The notes beneath the pieces are model-generated. The model ran no database searches, was not told the origin of the DNA, and was given only the letters and a program-made list of their open reading frames with translations. A program made the translations under genes and the position numbers. From NCBI RefSeq assembly GCF_021401125.1, contig NZ_JACBFQ010000001.1, positions 558,001 to 622,000 on the forward strand: a DNA stretch of 64,000 nucleotides, read 5' to 3'. The number at the start of each line of letters is the position of its first letter. The first letter of the stretch is position 1. Shown here piece by piece: positions 19,738 through 28,265 of the stretch. Source of the stretch: Xanthobacter sp. NM-59. Lineage in GTDB: Bacteria > Pseudomonadota > Alphaproteobacteria > Rhizobiales > Xanthobacteraceae.

Positions 19738-19798
19738 ATGGGTGGGGGTTGCTCCGCTTTTTGCGGCCGGAGCGTGCCGGTTTCGCGCCGGCGGGTGA

Positions 19799-20110
19799 TC
19801 ACTCGTCGCCGAGCAGGCTCGCCAGCTTCAGCGCAACGCCGCGCGAGCCTTCCACCTTCAGCCGTCCCGTCGAGAAGGCCAGCATGGCGCCGAGGCGCCC
19901 GGCCACCAGCTTGTCCAGGGTATCGGACGACAGCTTCAGAACCGCGTCGGCCTCGCCGGTGCCCTCCTCAAGGGAGACGGCGCCGCCGGTGGCGTCGAGC
20001 AGCAGGGATTCGTTCTTGTCGGTCAGGTCGAAGCGCACCTTGTAGCCCAGCTCTGCGAGGGCGTCGGCGCGCTCGCGCATGGATTCGATGAGGGCGGAAA
20101 CGTCTGCCAT
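19799..20110 (-). CDS. SCP2 sterol-binding domain protein
   Basis: A 103-residue single-domain SCP-2 fold protein that binds lipids or acyl-CoA in a hydrophobic tunnel. Features include KVRFDLTDKNESLLLDATGG, DAVLKLSSDTLDKLVAGRLG and AMLAFSTGRLKVEGSRGVAL. Length is typical of bacterial stand-alone SCP2. ATG 20110 follows GAGGTGACC. It lies 92 bp downstream of the acyl-CoA dehydrogenase gene on the same strand, which fits a lipid-carrier role in the same pathway. Confidence 0.88.
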   Translation of the reverse strand: MADVSALIESMRERADALAELGYKVRFDLTDKNESLLLDATGGAVSLEEGTGEADAVLKLSSDTLDKLVAGRLGAMLAFSTGRLKVEGSRGVALKLASLLGDE

Positions 20111-20202
20111 GGCGGTCACCTCACAAAAAAGCCGCCCCGGCGGGATCGGGGCGGAGGAGTGTGGAAGGATCGGCAATGGCCGGCCGCAGCCGGCCACCGG
20201 TT

Positions 20203-21993
20203 TCAGAACATGGCTTCCTCAAGCCCCATCGTCGCGGCCTTGCCGGCCTTGATGGAGCCCCACAGGGCCGCCACTTCGGGAAGCAGCTTCTCCATGTAGA
20301 AGCGCGCCGTGGCGATCTTGGCATCATAGAAGGCGGCATCGCCATTGGCGGTCGGCCGCTTCTCAAACGCCACTTCCGCCATCCGCGCCCACATGTATCC
20401 CAGGGCCACCAGGCCGAAGAGGCGCAGATATTCGGTGGCCGCGGCGCCGGCCTCCTCCGGATCCTTCAGGCCCTTTTCGGCGATGTGGGCCGTGGCGAGC
20501 TGGAGCGCGCCGAAGGCCTTGCCCAGCGGGCCGACGAGGGGCGCCAGATTGTCGTCGTCCATCTTGGCGTCGATGAAGGCGAGCACCGGGTGGAAGAAGG
20601 AGCGCAGATAGCGCCCCATATGCGCCGGCAGCTTGCGGCCGACGAGGTCGAGGGCCTGAACGCCGTTGGTGCCCTCATAGATCATGGCGATGCGCGCATC
20701 GCGCACATACTGCTCCATGCCATGGTCGCGGATATAGCCGTGCCCGCCATAGACCTGCATGCCCATGGAGGCTGTGGCGAAGCCCATATCCGTGAACAGC
20801 GCCTTCACGATGGGCGTCATCAGCGCCGTGAAATCCTCGGCGCGGCGGCGCTCCTCCGGGTCGGTGGCGTGCTCCATGATGTCGAGCGTGCGCGCCACCC
20901 AGCCGCCCAGCGCCCGGCAGCCTTCATTGTAGGCCCGCATGGTCATGAGGGTGCGGCGCACGTCCGGGTGCACGATGATGGGGTCGGCCGGCTTGTCGGG
21001 ATGCTTCGCGCCGGTGAGGGAGCGACCCTGCAGGCGCTCCTTGGCATAGACCACGGCGGCCTGATAGGCGGCCTCGCCCAGGCCGAGGCCCTGGGTGCCC
21101 ACCGACAGGCGCTCCGAGTTCATCATGGAGAACATGGCGCGCATGCCCTTGTGGGGCTCGCCCACCAGCCAGCCTGTGGCCTCCTCGAAAGACATCTGGC
21201 AGGTGGACGAGCCATGAATGCCCATCTTGTGCTCGATGCCGGTGCACAGGACGCCGTTGCGCGGGCCCAAGGTGCCATCTTCCTTGGGCAGGAATTTCGG
21301 CACCAGGAACAAGGAAATGCCCTTGATGCCCTTGGGCGCGTCCGGCAGGCGCGCGAGCACAAGGTGGATGATGTTCTCGGTCAGGTCCTGCTCGCCGGCG
21401 GAGATGAAGATCTTGTTGCCGGTGATCTTGTAGCTGCCATCCGCCTGCGGCACCGCCTTGGTGCGCACGAGGCCGAGATCAGTGCCGCATTGGGGCTCGG
21501 TGAGGCACATGGAGCCGGACCAGGTGCCCGCCACCATGTTCGGCAAAAAGCGGTCCTTCAGCTCATCGGAGGCGTGATGGATCAGCGCTTCATAGGCGCC
21601 GTGGGTGAGGCCCGGGCAGATGCCGAAGGCAAGGTTGCCCGAGCACAGCATCTCCTCCACCAGCTTGTTCACCGAGGCCGGCAGGCCCTGGCCGCCATAT
21701 TTCGGATCGCAGGCGATGCCGTTCCAGCCACCTTCGATGAAGGTGGCGTAGGCTTCCTTGAAGCCCTTGGGGGTGCGGACCACACCATTCTCATAGGTGC
21801 AGCCTTCCAGGTCCGCGCTCTGGTTCAGGGGCGCGAGCACTTCGGTGACGAGCTTGGCGGCTTCGTCCAGCACAGCGTCGATGAGGTCGGGGGTGACCTC
21901 TTCCAGTCCATCGAGGTTTTGCAGCTCGTCGCTGCCGTGCAGCTCGTGCAGCACGAAGCGCATGTCGCGGAGCGGCGGGGTATAGACCTGCAT
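20203..21993 (-). CDS. Acyl-CoA dehydrogenase (FadE/DmdC-like)
   Basis: A 596-residue FAD acyl-CoA dehydrogenase of the longer class with an extra N-terminal segment and a C-terminal helical domain (FadE5/AcdC/DmdC type). Seen in order: YTPPLRDMRFVLHELHG at the N-terminus, GWNGIACDPKYGGQGLP, SMCLTEPQCGTDLGL (FAD loop), ITGNKIFISAGEQDL, VYGGHGYIRDHGMEQYVRDA and IAMIYEGTNGVQALDL with the likely catalytic Glu. ATG 21993 gives the conserved MQVYTPP start. The gene belongs to a beta-oxidation cluster with the FadB-like and thiolase genes upstream and SCP2 downstream. Chain-length preference cannot be read from sequence. Confidence 0.93.
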   Translation of the reverse strand: MQVYTPPLRDMRFVLHELHGSDELQNLDGLEEVTPDLIDAVLDEAAKLVTEVLAPLNQSADLEGCTYENGVVRTPKGFKEAYATFIEGGWNGIACDPKYGGQGLPASVNKLVEEMLCSGNLAFGICPGLTHGAYEALIHHASDELKDRFLPNMVAGTWSGSMCLTEPQCGTDLGLVRTKAVPQADGSYKITGNKIFISAGEQDLTENIIHLVLARLPDAPKGIKGISLFLVPKFLPKEDGTLGPRNGVLCTGIEHKMGIHGSSTCQMSFEEATGWLVGEPHKGMRAMFSMMNSERLSVGTQGLGLGEAAYQAAVVYAKERLQGRSLTGAKHPDKPADPIIVHPDVRRTLMTMRAYNEGCRALGGWVARTLDIMEHATDPEERRRAEDFTALMTPIVKALFTDMGFATASMGMQVYGGHGYIRDHGMEQYVRDARIAMIYEGTNGVQALDLVGRKLPAHMGRYLRSFFHPVLAFIDAKMDDDNLAPLVGPLGKAFGALQLATAHIAEKGLKDPEEAGAAATEYLRLFGLVALGYMWARMAEVAFEKRPTANGDAAFYDAKIATARFYMEKLLPEVAALWGSIKAGKAATMGLEEAMF

Positions 21994-22054
21994 GGCGTTT
22001 GGCTCCCGATCGTTCTTAGGGTGTGCGGCGCGTTGAATGGCTTGGCGCGCCGAA

Positions 22055-22090
22055 CCTTCTCCCGCTTGCGGGAGAGGGCAGGGTGGGGGC
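22055..22090 (+). repeat. Palindromic intergenic repeat, copy d
   Basis: CCTTCTCCCGCTTGCGGGAG followed by AGGGCAGGGTGGGGG. The 16-bp core CTCCCGC-TT-GCGGGAG is a perfect dyad. It lies in the 193-bp gap between the acyl-CoA dehydrogenase and FadB-like genes, paired with inverted copy e. Confidence 0.75.
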
Positions 22091-22132
22091 ATCGTGCCCG
22101 CGCCACCCTTATGTTCCTGTTGCGGAAAGGGG

Positions 22133-22171
22133 TTCCCTCTCCCCAGCCCTCCCCCGCGAGCGGGAGAGGGA
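22133..22171 (-). repeat. Palindromic intergenic repeat, copy e
   Basis: Read on the minus strand: CCCTCTCCCGCTCGCGGGGG then AGGGCTGGGGAGAGGG. It is an inverted relative of copy d some 43 bp away, so the pair could fold into one large stem in the mRNA. Confidence 0.75.
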
Positions 22172-22186
22172 GTTTGGCGGCGGGCT

Positions 22187-24532
22187 TCAGTTCCGCAGTG
22201 GCTTGCCGGTTTCGAGGATGTGCTCGATGCGGTCCAGGGTGGCGTTGGTGCGGATGAGCTTCATGAAGCCCTCCCGCTCCAGTTCCAGCAGGCGGGCCGT
22301 GCTCACCGGCTCGATATGGTCGGCATCGCCGCCCGTGAGCACCTCGGCCAAGGTGGACGACACCACCTGGTCGTGCCGGGTGGCAAGGCCGCGCTTGGCG
22401 AAGCCTTCCACCGCCATTTCCATGGCCACCTTGCCGGACGGGCCGGGCAGAGTGAGCTCGATGGGCTTGGGCGGCACATAGCCTTCCACCAGTGCCAGCG
22501 CGCGGGCCTTGGCATCGGCCAGGAGGCGATCGCGGTTCATGGTGATGCCGTCGCTTTCGCGCAGGAACTTCAGTTCCTTTGCCTCGGCGGCGGACTTTGC
22601 CACCGTCGCCGTGGACACCGTCTCGAACACCTTGGAGGGCGCGGGCATGGGCCCCTTGGGGAAGGTCTTGTCGCTCTGCCAGCGCTCCAGCATGGCGGTG
22701 CAGCCGCCCCAGGCGGGCAGCACGCCCACGCCGCATTCCACAAGCCCGATATAGCTTTCTGCATGGGCCTGCACCGCATCGGCATGCAGCAGGATCTCGC
22801 ACCCGCCGCCCAGCGCCAGCCCCGAGGGGGCCGCCACCACGGGGAAGGGGGCGTATTTCATGTCCTGGTAGGCCTTCTGGCCGGTGGCGACCAGCTTTTC
22901 CACCTCGCCGAAAGCGCCGATATTGCAGGCGAACAGGGCAAGGCCCAGATTGGCGCCCACGGAGAAGTTCGAGCCCTCATTATAGATAACGAGAGCCTTG
23001 TACTTCTCCTTCACCAGCTTCAAGGCCTTTGAGAGCAAGGTGATGATCCCCTCATCGAGGGAATTGCTCTTGGAGGTGAACTCCAGGCACACCACGCCGT
23101 CGCCGATATCCCACAGAGAGGCGGAGCCATTCTTGAGAAGGGGCTGCGACTTCAGCTTGATGTCGGAGAGCAGCAGCACGCCTTCGGGCCGCACGATGTC
23201 GCGATAGGCGCCATCGGTGCCGAGATATTGGCGCGCACCGTTCTCCACACGATAAAAGGGCCGCTCCGACGCCAGCTTCAGGAGAGCCGGAACCTCCACG
23301 CCATCGGCCGCCAGCATCTCGACGAGACGGGCAGCACCGATCTTGTCGATCAGCTCGAAGGGGCCAAGTTTCCAATTGTAGCCGAGGCGCATGGCGTCAT
23401 CGACCGCCACGATATCGTCGGCGGCTTCCGGCACCAGGCGCGCGGCATAGGCCAAAGTGCGGGCCATCACGGCGCGGGCATAGCGCCCCGCCGGGCCGGG
23501 GGCGGACATGAGAGCGGCGAGATCCTTGCCGCCGCCATCCTCCAGCTCCGGCACCTGCGCCTTCACCTGCGCGCGGTATTCTCCCGAGGCCAGGTCGATG
23601 GCTTCCTTCAGCTTCTGCCCGTTTTCGCGATTGAGACGATAGAAGCCGCCCTTGCCCTTGCGGCCCGTATAGCCGGTCTCGATCATCTTCGAGATCAGAG
23701 GCTCGTCGCGCAACGTGGCGTGGAAGGGGTCGGAGGCCGGCAGCGCCCGCTTCAGCGAGCCCTGGACGTGGGGCATGAGATCGAGCCCCACCAAGTCGAT
23801 CAGGCCGAACACGCCGGTCTTGGGGAAGCCGAAGGGCCGCCCCATCACCGCATCCGCCTCTTCCACCTTGAGGCCGAGGGCGAACGCCTCGCCCACCGCG
23901 AGCTGCAGCCAATAGGTGCCGAGGCGGTTGGCGATGAAGCCGGGCGTGTCCTTGCAGGTCACCACCGTCTTGCCGAGCTTCACATCCGCGAAGCGCGCGA
24001 CCGCCGCCACCGTCTCGGGGTTCGTCTGCGGTCCGGCCACGATCTCCAACAGGCGCATGTAGCGCGGGGGATTGAAGAAGTGGGTGATGAGGAAGTCGCG
24101 CTGGAAGCTCTCCGGCAGGCCTGCCGTGAGATCACCCAGCGGGATGGTGGAGGTGTTGGACGACACCGCCGAGCCGGGCCGGCGCGCGGCCTCGATCTTC
24201 GCATAGAGCGCCTGCTTGATGTCGAGCCGCTCGATGACGGCCTCGACGATCCAGTCGCATGTGGAAAGATCGGCGAGATTGTCCTCGATATTGCCGGGGG
24301 TGACGAGCTTGGCCGCCCGCTTGGACATGAAGGCGGCGGGGTCCGCCTTCAGCAGCTTGTCGATGGCCTTTTGCGCGACCATGTTGCGGTCGGCCGCGCC
24401 CTCGGGAACGATGTCGAGCAGCAGCACCTCGATGCCCGCATTGGCCACATGGGCCGCGATGCCCGCGCCCATGACGCCGGCGCCGATGACGGCGACCTTC
24501 TTGATTTCAAACGACGGTGTGGTCGTGTTCAT
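22187..24532 (-). CDS. Bifunctional 3-hydroxyacyl-CoA dehydrogenase / enoyl-CoA hydratase
   Basis: A 781-residue beta-oxidation enzyme. Domain order is dehydrogenase first, hydratase last, the reverse of E. coli FadB. The N-terminal NAD-binding fold has KKVAVIGAGVMGAGIAAHVA (about 11-30). The middle carries SSNTSTIPLG, HFFNPPRYMRLLE and the second dehydrogenase domain (TGRKGKGGFYR). The C-terminal crotonase part starts near 490 and keeps both catalytic glutamates (ALGGGCEILL and SYIGLVECGVG). The ATG follows the thiolase stop by 11 bp, so the two are co-transcribed. Confidence 0.94.
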   Translation of the reverse strand: MNTTTPSFEIKKVAVIGAGVMGAGIAAHVANAGIEVLLLDIVPEGAADRNMVAQKAIDKLLKADPAAFMSKRAAKLVTPGNIEDNLADLSTCDWIVEAVIERLDIKQALYAKIEAARRPGSAVSSNTSTIPLGDLTAGLPESFQRDFLITHFFNPPRYMRLLEIVAGPQTNPETVAAVARFADVKLGKTVVTCKDTPGFIANRLGTYWLQLAVGEAFALGLKVEEADAVMGRPFGFPKTGVFGLIDLVGLDLMPHVQGSLKRALPASDPFHATLRDEPLISKMIETGYTGRKGKGGFYRLNRENGQKLKEAIDLASGEYRAQVKAQVPELEDGGGKDLAALMSAPGPAGRYARAVMARTLAYAARLVPEAADDIVAVDDAMRLGYNWKLGPFELIDKIGAARLVEMLAADGVEVPALLKLASERPFYRVENGARQYLGTDGAYRDIVRPEGVLLLSDIKLKSQPLLKNGSASLWDIGDGVVCLEFTSKSNSLDEGIITLLSKALKLVKEKYKALVIYNEGSNFSVGANLGLALFACNIGAFGEVEKLVATGQKAYQDMKYAPFPVVAAPSGLALGGGCEILLHADAVQAHAESYIGLVECGVGVLPAWGGCTAMLERWQSDKTFPKGPMPAPSKVFETVSTATVAKSAAEAKELKFLRESDGITMNRDRLLADAKARALALVEGYVPPKPIELTLPGPSGKVAMEMAVEGFAKRGLATRHDQVVSSTLAEVLTGGDADHIEPVSTARLLELEREGFMKLIRTNATLDRIEHILETGKPLRN

Positions 24533-24543
24533 GCGCGCCTCCC

Positions 24544-25689
24544 TCAGACGCGCTCGAGGATGGTGGCGATGCCCTGGCCGCCGCCGATGCACTGGGTGGC
24601 GAGGGCATATTTGCCGCCCTCGCGCTTCAAGAGCGCGGCCGCCTTGCCCACGATGCGCGCGCCGGTGGCGCCCAGCGGGTGGCCGAGCGCGATGGCGCCG
24701 CCATCCAGGTTCAGCGTCTCATCCGCAATGCCCAGCTCCCGCTGGCAGGCGATAGCCTGGGAGGCGAACGCCTCGTTGAGCTCGACCACATTGATGTCGG
24801 AGATGGTGATGCCGGCCCGCGTCAGCGCTTTGCGGGTGGCGGCCACCGGGCCGATGCCCATGATCTCCGGCGCGCAGCCGGCGACCGCCACGCTCTTCAG
24901 GCGAGCGAGCGGCTCAAGACCGTTCTTCTCCGCATAGCTCTCCGAGCACACCAGCACCGCGGACGCGCCATCGGTGAGGGGAGAGGAGGTGCCGGCGGTG
25001 ACGGTGCCGTTCTCGTCAAAGGCGGGCTTCAGGCCGGCGAGGGCTTCGAGCGTCGCATCGCGGCGGATGCAGCCGTCAGTGTCCACGGTCTTGTTGACCT
25101 TGCCGTTCACATGAACGGGCACGATCTCGGCCTTGAAGTGGCCGGCGGCCTCGGCGCGGGTGGCCTTTTCCTGGCTCTTCAGGGCGAAGGCATCCTGATC
25201 GGCGCGGGTGATCTGCCACTTGTTGGCGACGTTCTCGGCGGTCTCGCCCATGCCCATGTAGGCGGAGGGCATCCTGGCGTAGAGCGCCGGATTCGGCATG
25301 GGGTTGAAGCCGGTCATGGGCACGCGGCTCATGCTTTCGATGCCGGCGCAGATGAAGGCGTCGCCAGCGCCGAGCTGGATCTGCCCGGCGGCCATGTGCA
25401 CCGACTGCATGGACGAACCGCAGAAGCGGTTCACCGTCGTGCCGGCCACGGACTGTGGCAGGCCGGCGATCATGCCGATGAGGCGGGCGATGTTGAAGCC
25501 CTGCTCGGCCTCGGGGAAGGCGCAGCCAACGATCAGGTCTTCAATGTCTTCCACCTTCACCTTGGTGCGGGCGATAAGCTCAGCCACCACCTGGGCGGCG
25601 AGGTCATCCGGCCGCAGGCGCGCAAGGTCGCCTTTCTTGGCCAGCGTGAAGGGCGAGCGGGCATAGCCCGCAATCACGACGTTCTGCAT
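24544..25689 (-). CDS. Acetyl-CoA C-acyltransferase (thiolase, FadA-like)
   Basis: Thiolytic cleavage of 3-ketoacyl-CoA, the last step of beta-oxidation. The 381-residue protein shows the acyl-accepting Cys in TTVNRFCGSSMQSVHMAAG (about residue 88), VVELNEAFASQ, the His motif GGAIALGHPLGATGAR and the C-terminal Cys in CIGGGQG. ATG 25689 gives the family start MQNVVIAGYARSPF, with GGCAGGAGC upstream. It is the first gene of the thiolase-FadB-FadE run and lies downstream of the MerR gene on the same strand. Neighbours favour degradation over acetoacetyl-CoA synthesis. Confidence 0.94.
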   Translation of the reverse strand: MQNVVIAGYARSPFTLAKKGDLARLRPDDLAAQVVAELIARTKVKVEDIEDLIVGCAFPEAEQGFNIARLIGMIAGLPQSVAGTTVNRFCGSSMQSVHMAAGQIQLGAGDAFICAGIESMSRVPMTGFNPMPNPALYARMPSAYMGMGETAENVANKWQITRADQDAFALKSQEKATRAEAAGHFKAEIVPVHVNGKVNKTVDTDGCIRRDATLEALAGLKPAFDENGTVTAGTSSPLTDGASAVLVCSESYAEKNGLEPLARLKSVAVAGCAPEIMGIGPVAATRKALTRAGITISDINVVELNEAFASQAIACQRELGIADETLNLDGGAIALGHPLGATGARIVGKAAALLKREGGKYALATQCIGGGQGIATILERV

Positions 25690-25858
25690 GAGCGCTCCTG
25701 CCTGATAGATATTGCCCGCATGAGGCGACGCCGCGGGTCTGTTCTTGGTTCCGCCAATTCCGGCTTTCACACGGCCCGGCATGGCGCAGGCCGCTTGAAC
25801 CCATTGGGCCCGCGTGCATTTTCCGCGCGGGCCGGAGACTGTCTCGCCGCAACCGGGC

Positions 25859-26296
25859 TCAGCCGGCGGCCTTGCTCTCGCCGCTGGACGTGGCGAGGCC
25901 GGCGAGGGTCTGTTCCTGAATTTCCTTGAGCTCGACGATGGTTTCCTCCAGCGCCAGGCGCTGGTCCTCCAGCATCTCCAGCCGGGTCTCCACCTTCTTC
26001 AGCAGCATGCGCATCTGCTCGGACTGGGTGGGGTCCATGTCGTAAAGGTCGAGATAGTCCTTGATGTCGCGCAGCGAAAAGCCCAGCCGCTTGCCGCGCA
26101 GGATCAGCACCATCCGGGCCCGGTCGCGCTTGGTGTAGACGCGCATGGTGCCCGCCCGGCGGGGCGTGATGAGGCCCTTGTCCTCATAGAAGCGAATGGT
26201 GCGCGGCGTGACGGCAAGGTCGCGCGCCAGCTCGGTCACCGTGAAGAAGGTGTCCGTCAAACCGGCACCGGTGTTGCGTTTGCCTGTCGCTGCCAC
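25859..26296 (-). CDS. MerR-family regulator of the fatty-acid cluster
   Basis: A 145-residue regulator with an N-terminal MerR winged helix (about 16-85; FFTVTELARDLAVTPRTIRF, YEDKGLITPRRAGTMRVYTK) and a dimerising coiled coil (KKVETRLEMLEDQRLALEET). There are no metal-binding cysteines, so it is of the LiuR-like type that senses acyl-CoA or similar ligands; that role is inferred from context. The start is GTG 26296, with AGGTGA 4 nt upstream. It stands 169 bp upstream of the thiolase and divergent from fadL. An 11-mer just before its start recurs upstream of fadL. Confidence 0.85.
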   Translation of the reverse strand: MAATGKRNTGAGLTDTFFTVTELARDLAVTPRTIRFYEDKGLITPRRAGTMRVYTKRDRARMVLILRGKRLGFSLRDIKDYLDLYDMDPTQSEQMRMLLKKVETRLEMLEDQRLALEETIVELKEIQEQTLAGLATSSGESKAAG

Positions 26297-26781
26297 AAGT
26301 TCACCTATACGTCACCTAGTCGCCCTGACGATACATGCTTTGACCTTCGGCGCAAGTCCCCTGCTTGGGGTTTTCGGTGCTGCAAAGCAGCAATGGCCGC
26401 GCGTGCCGTGTGGCGAAGGGTTTTCAGCACCAGTGGGAAAACGCAAGCGGCGGCAGCTCTTCAAACAAGCGGCGGCAGCTCTTCAAATGCGCCGCGCGCA
26501 GTGGCAAAAATCTATCATGGTATTGATTTATTCTGACAGGAAACCGGACTTCTGGAGCATTCCATCGTGCTGTTCCTGCAACGCATGGGTATATTTTTAG
26601 TGGTGAGGGCCGGAAGGCGACAATCCCAGTTGACGCAGCTGTGCGTTTAGGCATGCTGGATGACGTATAGGGCACCATAAAAACCTATAGTGCGCCGCAG
26701 CGCGCCGTGCCCCAGGAAACGCCACATCGAAAGCGCCACCGGGAAACGCCGACCCGGGGGAGCGCCGAGCAAGGGGGACCC
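26297..26781. other. Gene-free divergent regulatory region between merR and fadL
   Basis: 485 bp with no coding frame I can support, and clearly richer in A and T than its neighbours around 26500-26600. It contains TGACGTATAGG at 26661-26671 (plus strand) and the same 11-mer on the minus strand at 26304-26314, plus the direct repeat AGGTGA-CGTAT-AGGTGA before merR and a 22-bp tandem duplication. I cannot place a full promoter with confidence. Confidence 0.5.
26444..26487 (+). repeat. 22-bp perfect tandem duplication
   Basis: Two exact head-to-tail copies (26444-26465 and 26466-26487) of a 22-bp unit beginning CAAGCGGCGGCAGCTCTTCA, in the merR-fadL gap. It looks like a recent slippage duplication. 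Confidence 0.85.
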
Positions 26782-28107
26782 ATGTCCAGATCCACCGCCA
26801 TGGTCAGTCGTGCCGGGAGCGTCGCGCTGCCTCTTTTCGCCACCCTGCTGGCCACCGGGGCCGCACAGGCGGGCGGCTTCGGGCTTCGCGAGCAGAGCGC
26901 CTATTTCCAGGGCTCGGCTTTCGCCGGCACTGCCGCGGGCGGCGAAGGCCTCGCCTCCATGTTCTGGAATCCGGCCGCGACCAGCTTTTCGCCGGGCCTG
27001 AACTTTGAGGGCAACTTCACCTACATCATGCCGCACGCCTCCGTCGACGTGACGCAGGCCCGCGCCCCGATCACCGGCGGCAATCTCGGCAATGTTGGGG
27101 TCGGCGACATCATCGATGACGCCCTTCTGCCCACCACCTTCATCACCTACGGCTCGGAAAACTTCGCCATCGGCCTTGGCGTGACGGTGCCCTTCGGCCT
27201 GATCTCGGACGCCCCCTGCGACTGGTCCGGCCGCTATTACGGCTGCTACAGCCGCATCTTCGACATGAACGTTCAGGGCACCGTGGCCTACAAGGTCAAT
27301 GAGTGGCTGACGGTGGGCGCGGGCGTCAGCGTCAATTACATCGATGCGCGGCTGAGCAATGCCGTCTTCGCGGGCCTCACCCCGCCGACCAATAATCTCT
27401 ATGGCCAGGTGGATGGCGACGATCTCGGCGTTGGTTTCAGCGTCGGCGTGCTGCTCACCCCGTGGGCGGGAACCACCATCGGCGTCGGCTACAAGTCGTC
27501 CATGGACCACGACCTGGCGGGCACGCTGGGCGTCTATCTGGTGCAGGCGCAGCTTGCCAGTTACATCGCCAATGCGGGGCTGACGCTGCCGGGGCAGATC
27601 ACCGCCTCCCTGCGCTCGCAGGTGGCACCGCAATGGACGGTGCTCGGCACCGTGGAGTGGACGGACTGGTCCACCATGACCGATCTGGTGGTGCGCACGC
27701 CTACCAGCGTCGCCAGCGTCCTCGACCTGCAGTGGAAGGATGGCTGGTTCTTCTCCGGCGGCGTCGAATATCAGTGGGATCCCAAGCTCGCTCTGCGCGC
27801 GGGCATCGGCTACGAGCTGACGCCGGTTCCTGACGAGACGCGCTCGCCGCGGCTGCCCGACACCAACCGCCTGTGGCTCTCGGCCGGTTTCACCTATGCG
27901 GTGACCCAGCAGCTTTCCATGGACTTCGCCTATAGCCACATCTTCGGGCAGAACAGCCCGATCGAGCAGTATCCCTACGAGGCGGGCAATGCGCTGCGCG
28001 GGGTGCTGATTGGCGAGGTGAACGACGGCTACGTGGACATCGTTTCCCTGGGCGTGCGCTACAAGTTTGGCGAGGCGACCCAGCCGGCGGCGTTGATCAC
28101 CAAGTAG
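26782..28107 (+). CDS. FadL/OmpP1-family outer-membrane fatty-acid transporter
   Basis: A 441-residue outer-membrane beta-barrel for uptake of long-chain fatty acids or other hydrophobic compounds. A Sec signal peptide (VALPLFATLLATGAAQA, cleavage near residue 30) precedes the FadL hatch region GGFGLREQSAYFQGSAFAGT, with the diagnostic SMFWNPAA. The C-terminus alternates like barrel strands and ends SLGVRYKFGEATQPAALITK rather than with the usual terminal aromatic. ATG 26782 follows AAGGGGG. It is transcribed with the acyl-CoA ligase 158 bp downstream, separated by a strong hairpin, giving an uptake-activation pair next to the oxidation genes. Confidence 0.9.
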   Translation: MSRSTAMVSRAGSVALPLFATLLATGAAQAGGFGLREQSAYFQGSAFAGTAAGGEGLASMFWNPAATSFSPGLNFEGNFTYIMPHASVDVTQARAPITGGNLGNVGVGDIIDDALLPTTFITYGSENFAIGLGVTVPFGLISDAPCDWSGRYYGCYSRIFDMNVQGTVAYKVNEWLTVGAGVSVNYIDARLSNAVFAGLTPPTNNLYGQVDGDDLGVGFSVGVLLTPWAGTTIGVGYKSSMDHDLAGTLGVYLVQAQLASYIANAGLTLPGQITASLRSQVAPQWTVLGTVEWTDWSTMTDLVVRTPTSVASVLDLQWKDGWFFSGGVEYQWDPKLALRAGIGYELTPVPDETRSPRLPDTNRLWLSAGFTYAVTQQLSMDFAYSHIFGQNSPIEQYPYEAGNALRGVLIGEVNDGYVDIVSLGVRYKFGEATQPAALITK

Positions 28108-28151
28108 GCCTGCGCCCCCATCTCGGCGCAATCGCGACCGAACCTGATTGC

Positions 28152-28181
28152 GGGGAGCCCCGGCCAATGCCAGGGCTCCCC
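28152..28181 (+). terminator. Hairpin after fadL
   Basis: GGGGAGCCC / GGGCTCCCC, a perfect 9-bp stem with a 12-nt loop, 44 nt after the fadL stop. No T-run follows, so it may attenuate rather than stop read-through into the acyl-CoA ligase gene. Confidence 0.5.
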
Positions 28182-28265
28182 CACGGCGAACTGAAAGACA
28201 TGCGGCAGCCTGGCGCCTGAAGAGCCGGCAAACGGCCTCGGCGCGCTGCCTGCGGGAGAACGCCC

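Noticed and set aside
26181..26600. An open frame over the merR start and the gap to fadL
   Set aside because: The sequence lacks family likeness, crosses the tandem repeat and is antisense to merR at its left end.
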